Source: a virus. From it: DNA of 64,000 nucleotides. Where the stretch lies: IMG/VR virus record IMGVR_UViG_3300034104_003795, positions 152,370-216,369 of that record, one strand, 5' to 3'. Below are positions 16,469 to 24,203 of the stretch, in pieces. The stretch's first letter is position 1, and every line of letters begins with the position of its first letter. Below the pieces are notes generated by a model that had not been told where the DNA came from, searched no databases, and saw only the letters and a list, made by a program, of their open reading frames with translations. Both the position numbers and the translations under genes were made by a program.

Positions 16469-17074
16469 TTAAAATTTGTGGTCAGCCGGTTCACATATCA
16501 TTTCTAACTCGTCCCAATGAAATTTTGGTTTTTCATTTAGAAATACAAAACATTTCCATTTATTTGATTTTTCAAAGTAAACATGTTTTTGTAAATATGA
16601 TGGGATTGCTGCCCCAGTTGGTACTCTTTTAACAGGAGTATCAAAAAAAGTTTTTATTAAAACGGTGATTGGTTCTACATCATCCCACTTACGAATTTGT
16701 TCTTCTAACAATCTCCACTCACCTCTATTAAGATATTGATTTTGCATTATACAATTTAGATATGAAAAAGTTTGCTTCAAATTTTCCATATTATCAGAAA
16801 ATGATGCAGCAGGAGCTCCATGTCCTTTATCATAAACATTTGCTTTATAATCATCTCCATCTGATGTTTTGATTGTTGGTTCTTTGTAGAAATCCATAGC
16901 TCCTCTATTCACATTTGTAGGTCTATTAGTTGAACGATATTTAATCACTAGGGGTTGTTCTAATGATTGTGAATAAAGTACTTCAAACACTTCATTCTTA
17001 ATTCTCACATCCGCTTGTCCAATTGAAACCAAAGAAACGATTAAAAACGATAAAAGAAACATCAATTTTTTCAT
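16469..17074 (-). CDS. Exported DNA/RNA non-specific endonuclease (NUC, beta-beta-alpha metal type)
   Basis: I place the start at the ATG at 17074, not the upstream one at 17140 that would overlap the polymerase gene. This start gives a typical signal peptide (MKKLMFLLSFLIVSLVSIGQ-A) and lies 25 nt after a late-type motif. The mature part carries the family signature: YDKGHGAPAA at residues 81-90 (the DRGH motif, His85 as general base) and LNCIMQNQYLNRGEWRLLE (residues 106-124), with the metal-binding Asn and the N-x-G-x-W motif. The enzyme cleaves DNA and RNA without specificity. A secreted nuclease in a phage could degrade host or rival DNA in the periplasm, or act at lysis. Confidence 0.85.
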   Translation of the reverse strand: MKKLMFLLSFLIVSLVSIGQADVRIKNEVFEVLYSQSLEQPLVIKYRSTNRPTNVNRGAMDFYKEPTIKTSDGDDYKANVYDKGHGAPAASFSDNMENLKQTFSYLNCIMQNQYLNRGEWRLLEEQIRKWDDVEPITVLIKTFFDTPVKRVPTGAAIPSYLQKHVYFEKSNKWKCFVFLNEKPKFHWDELEMICEPADHKF

Positions 17075-17098
17075 ATTATAGCATATTTTTGTATATAA

Positions 17099-17107
17099 TA
17101 TAAATAT
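17099..17107 (-). promoter_or_regulatory. Late-promoter-like motif ATATTTATA
   Basis: ATATTTATA on the coding strand, 25 nt before the re-assigned nuclease ATG and just downstream of the polymerase stop. It supports the shorter nuclease start. Confidence 0.5.
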
Positions 17108-17112
17108 GACTG

Positions 17113-18396
17113 TTATAACTTTCCGTAATCTAAACCCCAACTTGCTTTTACAGGAAACCCACTACCTTCAATGATTTCCTTCAATCCTTTAACCAATTCT
17201 TTATCCACATCAGTAGGAACATCAAAAAGGAATGAATCGTATGTGTATAAACAAAACTTTATATCACTCCCCTTTATATAACCCAATACCTTTCCCATAA
17301 CATCTACGTTCATCTCAGTCTCAACCGCTTGTAGTAGATAGTTAAATACTTTTTGTGGGTTAGCCCCTTCAATCCACTCCAAAGGAATAATACGATGTGG
17401 TGTTTGTAAGTATCCCAGCTTTTGTGTTTCAATCCATAGGTTATCAATATAATCAGCTACGGCATTGAAATATGGAATTTGGCGGAAATCATCATCAATA
17501 CCACCATACAATAATTGGAACGTAACCCCTTTGGATTCATCAACACTACACCCATATTGGTCAGCTAACCATTGGTGTACGTTACCATCCGGCATTTCGA
17601 ACTTAATCAACTTACCGATAAGACGAGGGTGATACGCATTATAATCCATTTGTAAGAATATCCCATCCGATACAAACACATCTCTACTACCATCCGATTT
17701 ATTCAATGCCGCATAGTTCACACCGCCATGACGATTGGATGGACGACCGGTTACGGTGAATGGATTGTATTCGGTATATACCACATCTCCTTTTAAGTGT
17801 TTCTGGGCTTGTGGCCATCTATCAATAAATTTTTTCTCATCGACCCGAACCCCATATCCCTCAATCTCTGAAAGGATGGGTAAGAAGATATCGTTGTACC
17901 AATTATAAGTTTTAGATTTTTGTCTATAAGTTTTTCTCAATTCCGGTTCTATCGCTTCCGCAAGTTTAAGAATGGGAATAGATTGAATGACATCTTCTTT
18001 GTAACCTTTGTGTAATAAGGGAGCTACCAGGTGTTGTAGTGGTTGTTGGTAGTCTATCGTTTCACCTGTTTTTAAGAAATAAGCGGTATCAATGTCATTC
18101 AATCCTTCCCTTATATTTTGAAACGATTGTAGTAGCTTTTTCTTTTGGAATACCCACTTATCCCCTTTTGTATTTAAGATACCCTCTATTAGTGATTTAG
18201 AGAGTGATAGAGAGTCTGTATGTTGATGTGGTAGAATATATCGGTCTGTCAAAGTTCTTACGAAAATAAAGGATATATGTGTGTTTCGTGGATGTTTATC
18301 ATTATCCACCCACATAGGATACCAAACCGATGGTTCAGTTTCCAAAATCCTCTTTAATTCATCAATCTCACCAATATTTTCTACTATCCTTATCAT
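17113..18396 (-). CDS. Truncated family A DNA polymerase
   Basis: This 427-aa protein carries the polymerase domain of family A enzymes: TGRPSNRHGGVNYAALN (about 216-232), motif A FLQMDYNAYHPRLIG with Asp251, motif B KGVTFQLLYGG (289-299), and motif C LYTYDSFLFDV with Asp387. Both catalytic aspartates are kept. The usual His before the motif C Asp is Tyr, and the Arg four residues before the motif B Lys is missing. No intact 3'-5' exonuclease is seen in the first 190 residues, so it is much shorter than PolI or T7 polymerase. It may be the replicative enzyme of a phage lacking family B polymerase, or an accessory enzyme. It overlaps the small upstream gene by 29 nt. Confidence 0.85.
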   Translation of the reverse strand: MIRIVENIGEIDELKRILETEPSVWYPMWVDNDKHPRNTHISFIFVRTLTDRYILPHQHTDSLSLSKSLIEGILNTKGDKWVFQKKKLLQSFQNIREGLNDIDTAYFLKTGETIDYQQPLQHLVAPLLHKGYKEDVIQSIPILKLAEAIEPELRKTYRQKSKTYNWYNDIFLPILSEIEGYGVRVDEKKFIDRWPQAQKHLKGDVVYTEYNPFTVTGRPSNRHGGVNYAALNKSDGSRDVFVSDGIFLQMDYNAYHPRLIGKLIKFEMPDGNVHQWLADQYGCSVDESKGVTFQLLYGGIDDDFRQIPYFNAVADYIDNLWIETQKLGYLQTPHRIIPLEWIEGANPQKVFNYLLQAVETEMNVDVMGKVLGYIKGSDIKFCLYTYDSFLFDVPTDVDKELVKGLKEIIEGSGFPVKASWGLDYGKL

Positions 18397-18634
18397 TCTT
18401 ATTTGCAGCCTTTGCTTTTTCTAATGTTGATTGCTTTTTTGCCAATTTAGCTTCCTTTTGTTGTTTTTTCAACGCCTTCTCATAATGAGGCGGAAACTTA
18501 TTTGTAACCTCTATCGGTCCATTTGGAAATTTTTTCAAATCATATTTCCATACGGATTCACACCCATCATCATCTTTATAGGTTATTTCAAACTTTGTAG
18601 GCTTTTCTTTTGCCGGTTCTGGCCACCTTCCCAT
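18368..18634 (-). CDS. Small basic protein preceding the polymerase
   Basis: The start is set at the ATG at 18634 (MGRWPEPAKEK), giving 88 aa. A possible ATG at 18652 lies inside the promoter -7 element, so it cannot be on that transcript. The protein has a short beta-like first half (KFEITYKDDDGCESVWKYDL) and a highly charged, Lys-rich coiled second half (EKALKKQQKEAKLAKKQ...). I do not recognise it. Overlap with the polymerase start suggests coupled translation. A polymerase accessory role is inference. Confidence 0.75.
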   Translation of the reverse strand: MGRWPEPAKEKPTKFEITYKDDDGCESVWKYDLKKFPNGPIEVTNKFPPHYEKALKKQQKEAKLAKKQSTLEKAKAANKNDKDSRKYW

Positions 18635-18649
18635 ATAAACAAATTTATA

Positions 18650-18681
18650 CAAATATACGAAAAAATCCCCAAATTACCAAA
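18650..18681 (-). promoter_or_regulatory. Host-type promoter of the small-basic-protein and polymerase unit
   Basis: TTTGG (18681-18677), 19 nt, TATATTTG (18657-18650), located between the tmRNA 3' end and the 88-aa gene. It leaves a leader of about 10 nt. Confidence 0.78.
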
Positions 18682-18704
18682 TGTAAATTGAGGATTCAAA
18701 AAAA

Positions 18705-19091
18705 TGGTGGAGATGAGGGGAATCGAACCCCTGTCTTACGAAGTAATCATAATACCAGCATGTCACACGTTTAGGATAAAGTTTAATCTTATTTACTTTC
18801 CAAAATAATTGGGGCCGTATGGTTAGTACAGCTTTCCACCAACCTATCAGTTTTAGAGAGCCGATAGGTAGAGCTCCTTTTTGTTCACTTCTTTTTTAAA
18901 CCCCATGAGTGATACGGGAGGTGATTAGGCTGCTACAGCTAAATCAGCACCCATGAATGACATTACATCATCAAAGGTCCAAGTAGATAATTCTACGTCA
19001 GTTATTGTTTTGTACAGATTTAAAGACATCTAGCACTTCTGTCTACGTGTGGTACTACCATTCTCATCGCAATCAAATCCATGGCATCCCC
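18705..19091 (-). ncRNA. ssrA: tmRNA (transfer-messenger RNA)
   Basis: A complete 387-nt one-piece tmRNA. The 5' GGGGATG pairs with CATCTCC near the 3' end (7 bp, one G-U), followed by discriminator A and an encoded CCA. The T arm is AGGGG TTCGATT CCCCT. The D-loop-like region GGATTTGATT follows the 5' end. The tag reading frame (18999-18925) is in the middle and is followed by pseudoknot-forming segments such as ACCTATCGG ... CTGATAGGT. It rescues stalled ribosomes with SmpB and tags nascent chains for degradation. It has a host-type promoter ending 11 nt upstream. It sits between baseplate and polymerase genes, not in a tRNA cluster. Confidence 0.95.
18925..18999 (-). other. tmRNA tag-peptide reading frame (24 codons plus stop)
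   Basis: The proposed resume codon GAC at 18999 is preceded by AATAACT, similar to the E. coli context ATAGTC before its resume codon GCA. The encoded tag starts DVELSTWTFD, continues DVMSFM and ends GADLAVAA before TAA. The terminal Ala-Ala is the ClpXP-type degron end. Known Bacteroidetes tags are about 8-10 residues (for example GENNYALAA), so this is more than twice as long. The resume codon is an inference; the C-terminal frame is clear. Confidence 0.75.
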
Positions 19092-19102
19092 ATATAATTA
19101 TG

Positions 19103-19134
19103 TAAATATACGAATAATAATTTAGATTACCAAA
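19103..19134 (-). promoter_or_regulatory. Host-type promoter of the tmRNA gene
   Basis: TTTGG (19134-19130), 19 nt, TATATTTA (19110-19103). It begins on the base after the TAA of the 121-aa gene and lies 11 nt before the mature tmRNA 5' end, so little 5' trimming is needed. Confidence 0.75.
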
Positions 19135-19500
19135 TTATTTTATTTTTGCAAACTGCAAAAGATTTGGAAGATATAGTGAAAGTTTTGGCATGTTTTCTAA
19201 TGCTAAAGAAATTGATTTTTTATTAGAATCCATAATATCTTGTGGAGTTCCGATAATTCTCCATTTTATAGATTGAATTTTATATAGCCCATTCGATTGT
19301 ACTGCATCCTGAAAGTAATTACTTATTTCATATATAGTAGCGTCCGTATCGTTTACCTTTTGTAAAAAGTATCTAACAATATACCCTACTGCATAATCAT
19401 TTTCATCCGGAGTTGGGACATGTGTCTTTATATCTAATTGTGTAATTTCATCTTCATTTGTTGATTTAGCTCTAACATATGTAATAATATCTATTGCCAT
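19135..19500 (-). CDS. Unidentified baseplate-region protein
   Basis: The start is the ATG at 19500 (MAIDIITYVRAK), which overlaps the TAA of the 903-aa gene by one base (TAATG) and gives 121 aa. The upstream ATG at 19551 would add 17 poorly structured residues inside that gene. The sequence is a mixed alpha/beta protein (YAVGYIVRYFLQKVNDTDATIYEISNYFQ; YKIQSIKWRIIG). I do not recognise it. Tight coupling to the hub-like protein suggests a baseplate or tail-completion role. Confidence 0.75.
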   Translation of the reverse strand: MAIDIITYVRAKSTNEDEITQLDIKTHVPTPDENDYAVGYIVRYFLQKVNDTDATIYEISNYFQDAVQSNGLYKIQSIKWRIIGTPQDIMDSNKKSISLALENMPKLSLYLPNLLQFAKIK

Positions 19501-22211
19501 TATACTGATTTTAATTGCTGAAAATATTGTCCGATTACGGTTGTGTACCAACTGTTACCCTCAACGGTTTGTTCTACCTGTGTTATTTGGAAAAATCCAA
19601 AGTCTCTATATTTTTTAGGAATACCAATAACATTAAAAGTATCACCTCTTCTTAAACCGCTTTTTCCCAAAATTTTAAAAGTATATTTTATCGGTAGTGG
19701 GTGTGATGTTTTTTCAACACCACTATATGCTTCAAATGCATTATTTTTCATAATGTCAAATAATTGAGTATCATCGCAACAATATATTTTAAAGTTTTTA
19801 TTAAACTCCGTAAAACCTGCTGCGGGTTTCAATGCCATTGGTACAATTATATTTGTAATTGGATTTGGTATAACATCAATTTTATTCAAATTTGTACTCA
19901 AAGCCGTCTCTGCTACATCCTTTGCCGCGGCCGTTAGGGTAGCAAGTTCTTTTCGTAAATCTAATAATTTGTCCGCTTCCGATATACCACGATTATATTT
20001 ATTTGAACTCACTATACCACCAGTTCGTGTTTCGGTATAAACAAGATTACCTGCGGAATCTTTATATGTATCAGTTACAGTTGTAATCCCACTTCGTAAT
20101 CCCGATGTTTTACTAGTTTTAACTAAACTAGCTAATAATGTATCAATTTCTTTTTGTACATCTGCTGGAGCACGAGATGGTGTTGAAGCTTTTTTGGGAG
20201 ATGATGCTGTGGTTAGTGTGGTTTTTCTATAATCCACTTCATCAAAAAATCTATCTTTTGATTTGCCAAATAATCCTCCCATATCCAATCCATGTGAATC
20301 AGGATTACTTGAATAATCTTCTCTTTTTAAAACAATTTGGTTTGTCATTTCTTGTGGTATATCTATATCCAAAGTTGCTTCTAAAAAGATTGATTGCTCT
20401 CCTGAATGGAAAAATTCTTTTACAGTTTTTTTCTTATTGGCAAGATATCCTCTCCAGTTTTCATCAATTATTTGCAATTTAACACCGCCCTCCATTGGTA
20501 TTTCAATAACTTGTAAATTCCAAAATGAGTTTACAGCAGATGACATTTCGTTACACATTTCAACCAACACATCTCTCATTGATTTATTTGATGAGTTTTT
20601 TAATGCGTTTATAAATACATTAAAATTTATGTATAAATTTTCTAATTTTCCATAATACCCAGCTTTTTCATAAAATCCATTATAATAACCACCTGCGGTA
20701 ATAGTACCAGGTATGTCCACGTCTTGTACAAAAGATAATAGTGTGGGCACGTATTTGCCAGAACTCGCTTGAAACGCATATCCATCTATACGATTATCTA
20801 TAAAATTTTTTGTTAAAATATCCTGAATTGATACAGGAGTTGGATTGCAATAATATTGATAAAAATCCGGCATTTTTCCAGGTATTATTAATTTACTTGG
20901 TTTGGTAGAAAACATATTTGGAAATGCTCCAATCAATCCATAATTATTTACTCTACAAGTAACCGATTGAGTTCCCATTTTATATGCCCACAATCCATTA
21001 TTTGCATTAAGTATATCAAGTGCAGCCCCAAATCTTATGTATCGATTTTCAGAAATCAATTTATCTTTTGGAACGGTTAATCCACCAACACTAAATTCTT
21101 TTTGACCAAATAATTCTTTTATAGAAGTAATAAATGTATCAGCTAATGCATTAGCCACTTCTTGTGAAACTTTATAATCAAAATTTAGTAAATCCCACCA
21201 ACCATATTCGTCAGTATCATATACCTTTTGAATTATAGCTTTAACTTCAGCTGTTTGTCTATTTCCAGGTAGTTTGTTAAACATCCATTTATACCTTCTA
21301 CCACCCATTGTTTTAGCTCTACCTGCACCAGTTGCAACCTCATCAATATCATTTATTGAATACGTCTGTGTTGCTGGTATATTTTTAACCTGTTTCGTAC
21401 TTTTATCCAATTCTAAATAAGTGTGCTGCCCTTGTAAAAATATTGGTAATCCTGGTGCACCTCTTAAATTAATTGTTAAATTGAATATATCATTTTCCGA
21501 ACTCAAAGAACCACCCACTATAAATCCATAAAACGCATCATAATCACCGTATGAACTTATTCGTTTGTTTTGTAATAAATTATAATCCAATCCAACATCG
21601 GTTGCTTCAGATATGATTGTTCCAGGAGTGCCAGTATCTATACATTCCGCAATTGATGCATCGGTGTTCCATCCATATTCAACAAAGAGGGTATGCCCCG
21701 GTTCCATTAAATATTCTTGTAAAAGTTCGGCCTGCGCAAGTGAAAAACATTTAACAGTTAAAGTACAATGTCTTGATATTTGGTCTTTACCTTCCTTTAT
21801 ATCCATAGCAGTTACCAACGGTCCAGGTCTTAATACAAGGTCTCCTGTCCATGGGGTTAGATACGGATAAATAGCCTTTCCACTAAAATCCACACCAAGC
21901 ATACCACTTGTATATCTTCCCCCATATAAACTCGGTGTTTGGTTTACCGCAGTAATTTGATTACTTGCATTTTTTGTAAATGAAAGGTAGTCCGCAAACA
22001 TTGGTACATCTGGATTTGAAGAAAGTATCAATCCAAAAGAACCAGATTTTCCCGCTTGTAATCTATCGGTTGCTGATATAATACGAACCCACGGCACCAA
22101 TTCGGTTGAAGCCTGTGTTATATCTACACTTCCCCCGGTTGGTGCTTTACCTGATGTTTGTATGTTGTTATAGATATCGGTATCAATACTACCAAATACT
22201 GGATATGACAT
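19500..22211 (-). CDS. Baseplate hub-like structural protein
   Basis: This 903-aa protein lies after tube, tape measure and wedge genes. Its middle shows beta-rich, tube-like segments (HCTLTVKCFSLAQAELLQEYLMEPGHTLFVEYGWN; FNLTINLRG), and its end (LRRGDTFNVIGIPKKYRDFGFFQITQVEQTVEGNSWYTTVIGQY) resembles the closing beta domain of baseplate hub or tail-tip proteins. Residues about 680-770 are a charged coiled linker. I infer a gp27/VgrG-like hub role from these features and position; no catalytic lysozyme domain is visible. Confidence 0.6.
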   Translation of the reverse strand: MSYPVFGSIDTDIYNNIQTSGKAPTGGSVDITQASTELVPWVRIISATDRLQAGKSGSFGLILSSNPDVPMFADYLSFTKNASNQITAVNQTPSLYGGRYTSGMLGVDFSGKAIYPYLTPWTGDLVLRPGPLVTAMDIKEGKDQISRHCTLTVKCFSLAQAELLQEYLMEPGHTLFVEYGWNTDASIAECIDTGTPGTIISEATDVGLDYNLLQNKRISSYGDYDAFYGFIVGGSLSSENDIFNLTINLRGAPGLPIFLQGQHTYLELDKSTKQVKNIPATQTYSINDIDEVATGAGRAKTMGGRRYKWMFNKLPGNRQTAEVKAIIQKVYDTDEYGWWDLLNFDYKVSQEVANALADTFITSIKELFGQKEFSVGGLTVPKDKLISENRYIRFGAALDILNANNGLWAYKMGTQSVTCRVNNYGLIGAFPNMFSTKPSKLIIPGKMPDFYQYYCNPTPVSIQDILTKNFIDNRIDGYAFQASSGKYVPTLLSFVQDVDIPGTITAGGYYNGFYEKAGYYGKLENLYINFNVFINALKNSSNKSMRDVLVEMCNEMSSAVNSFWNLQVIEIPMEGGVKLQIIDENWRGYLANKKKTVKEFFHSGEQSIFLEATLDIDIPQEMTNQIVLKREDYSSNPDSHGLDMGGLFGKSKDRFFDEVDYRKTTLTTASSPKKASTPSRAPADVQKEIDTLLASLVKTSKTSGLRSGITTVTDTYKDSAGNLVYTETRTGGIVSSNKYNRGISEADKLLDLRKELATLTAAAKDVAETALSTNLNKIDVIPNPITNIIVPMALKPAAGFTEFNKNFKIYCCDDTQLFDIMKNNAFEAYSGVEKTSHPLPIKYTFKILGKSGLRRGDTFNVIGIPKKYRDFGFFQITQVEQTVEGNSWYTTVIGQYFQQLKSV

Positions 22212-22229
22212 ATTGTATATATTTTATTT

Positions 22230-22514
22230 TTAATAACCCATTTGAGAAAGTATGGCCTGATATGCTAACGGTATTCTTAATATTGTCCCATCAGGAAATC
22301 CAATAGGAGCATTATGAATTTTATTTGCCGCAGCTATAATCCACCATAAATTTGAATCTTTGTAAAAAGTGTATGCCAAAGAATCCAGTCTATCACCGGT
22401 TTCGGTTGCCACATATATATCGGTTGGTGATTCTGAAATATCTGGCAAAACTCTTGGTAAATAAACTTCTTTTCCGTCTATTGTTTTTTTTATTAAATTA
22501 TTTCTATATCTCAT
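22230..22514 (-). CDS. 53: Baseplate wedge protein with LysM-like domain (gp53-like)
   Basis: This 94-aa protein has the pattern GDRLDSLAYTFYKDSNLWWIIAAANKIHNAPIGFPDGTILRIP, which is a LysM-type fold as found in T4 gp53 and phage tail protein X. Such proteins sit in the baseplate and may contact peptidoglycan. The short gaps to the 903-aa gene (18 nt) and the 553-aa gene (24 nt) put it in the baseplate operon. Confidence 0.8.
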   Translation of the reverse strand: MRYRNNLIKKTIDGKEVYLPRVLPDISESPTDIYVATETGDRLDSLAYTFYKDSNLWWIIAAANKIHNAPIGFPDGTILRIPLAYQAILSQMGY

Positions 22515-22538
22515 ATAATTAAGTATTAAAAATCATAA

Positions 22539-24200
22539 TTATCTCTTCAAATCCGCACCTTGAAAAATCTTGTCACGTGCTGCATCACCGGAACGCAACC
22601 CCCTTTGACGATTGAATTCTTTTGGTGCATATTTTGGATTTGCTGTATAAAACAATGGAAGAATATCTTTATTCCATTTTCCTTTTACCAATTCTTTATT
22701 TTCATTTTTAAAATTGACATATGCTTCGGTCGCTGCTGTCCGATTAGCATCTTTTACAAGTTCTCTAATAGCGGCCTCGTTATTTTTTAAGTTAGTATAA
22801 TTAGCATAATTTATTGTAGTGATGGTTGAGCTAGTACCAGTTGTTCCGCTATTAGCACTTGTTGTTATAACAAGTTGGGTAGTAGTTAATTCTGCCTGTT
22901 GTTCCTTTTTCACAGGTGTTTTAACCATAAAATTTCCATTTGGTTCAATTATAAATTGACCACCTGCCGCTTCCAAATCGGTTTTATACTTTGCTAACTG
23001 ATTAATAACTGTATTGTTATAATCTATCCCGGAAGCTAATTTTTGTGATCCAGAATACCCCTTTCCAATCTTTGCTATTGATTTTACAATATCTTTTATA
23101 ACTACTTCATATACTAAATCTACAACTCCACTTGTTACTTTTTCAAAACCTGATTTTTTTTCTTTAGCCTTAAGTTGTTTTAATGCTGTTATCGCTTTAT
23201 CATAACTTGCATATGCTTCAGGTTGAAATATTCTATCTAATTTTTGAATCCATACATCTTTTGCCTTTTTAGTATCAAATTCCGCTATAAATCCTTCTAG
23301 TTGTTGTAGTTCACTTTTGGGTTTAGGTCCTAATAATCTCGGTGCTAAACGTACATTATCTACCAGATTTTTTTGTAATACCGTAGCTCTTTGTATTCCA
23401 AAATTTGTTGCAACATTATTCGTTGATGCGACATTTTCTGGATTTGTTGGATTATAGTTATTTGTTTCAATGTGAGATTGATTGAGCTCACCATGTCCAT
23501 TAGCCCATGGTTCGTAATGTTGTTTGTATCCAGGTACTATACTTTTTGCTATTTTTTTTGTACCACCTGCTTCAACTAATTGTAATCCCACAAACGGGTA
23601 AGTAATTTGCATCGGAACGTGACCTTTAACATCCGGTGTTCCAAACTTTATGGCCGGTAAATGGTGATATTTTTTATGTAGACCAACACCAAAATTTGTC
23701 CATCCTTGTATTGCTTCTCCTACAAGTCTTTCCGTGGGGTCAACGGAGCTTAAAAGTTTTTTAGATGTATTATCAAGTGCAGGATTTGTAAATTTATATG
23801 AAGCAAACGATGGTTTAAGTACGGTCGCAACTACACTTATTCCCAATGAACTTAAAACATTCACATCATCCGCTGCTAAACTAACTGTTGATGCAGTTAT
23901 TCTTCCGGCGTTTAAACTAATTTGAGCAACCTTTCCCTCAACCGTTATTAATAACAATGTATTATATACTACTCCTGCAGCTCCTGATATCATTTTTTTA
24001 TGAAAATCAGCAGCACTTAAATATTGTCCAGATTCTGAATCAAATAATTTACCTCTATTTTGATAATAAAAATCCGATACTACCCCGTATGGAATTTTTT
24101 GAGTGGTCGTCCCATTCGGATTGGTGGTGGTTGTGGTTTTATTTGCGGGCTTTTCACCACCTTTATCATTTTTTACAGGCGCTGTACTATATACACTCAT
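22539..24200 (-). CDS. Unidentified baseplate-region structural protein
   Basis: A 553-aa protein with a Thr/Asn-rich N-terminus (NKTTTTTNPNGTTTQ), a segment FDSESGQYLSAADFHKKMISGAAGVVY, and a His/Pro-rich middle (KKYHHLPAIKFGTPDVKGHVPMQITYPFVG). No transmembrane helix or known catalytic motif is seen. It lies 3 nt from the preceding putative tube-cap gene, so it is probably a baseplate or tail-completion protein. The exact role is unknown. Confidence 0.7.
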   Translation of the reverse strand: MSVYSTAPVKNDKGGEKPANKTTTTTNPNGTTTQKIPYGVVSDFYYQNRGKLFDSESGQYLSAADFHKKMISGAAGVVYNTLLLITVEGKVAQISLNAGRITASTVSLAADDVNVLSSLGISVVATVLKPSFASYKFTNPALDNTSKKLLSSVDPTERLVGEAIQGWTNFGVGLHKKYHHLPAIKFGTPDVKGHVPMQITYPFVGLQLVEAGGTKKIAKSIVPGYKQHYEPWANGHGELNQSHIETNNYNPTNPENVASTNNVATNFGIQRATVLQKNLVDNVRLAPRLLGPKPKSELQQLEGFIAEFDTKKAKDVWIQKLDRIFQPEAYASYDKAITALKQLKAKEKKSGFEKVTSGVVDLVYEVVIKDIVKSIAKIGKGYSGSQKLASGIDYNNTVINQLAKYKTDLEAAGGQFIIEPNGNFMVKTPVKKEQQAELTTTQLVITTSANSGTTGTSSTITTINYANYTNLKNNEAAIRELVKDANRTAATEAYVNFKNENKELVKGKWNKDILPLFYTANPKYAPKEFNRQRGLRSGDAARDKIFQGADLKR

Positions 24201-24203
24201 TTA

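Noticed and set aside
17075-17140. Start of the nuclease gene at 17140
   Set aside because: It overlaps the polymerase gene, precedes the promoter-like motif and hides the obvious signal peptide that begins at 17074.
18635-18652. Start of the small basic protein at 18652
   Set aside because: This ATG lies inside the -7 promoter element, upstream of the expected transcription start.
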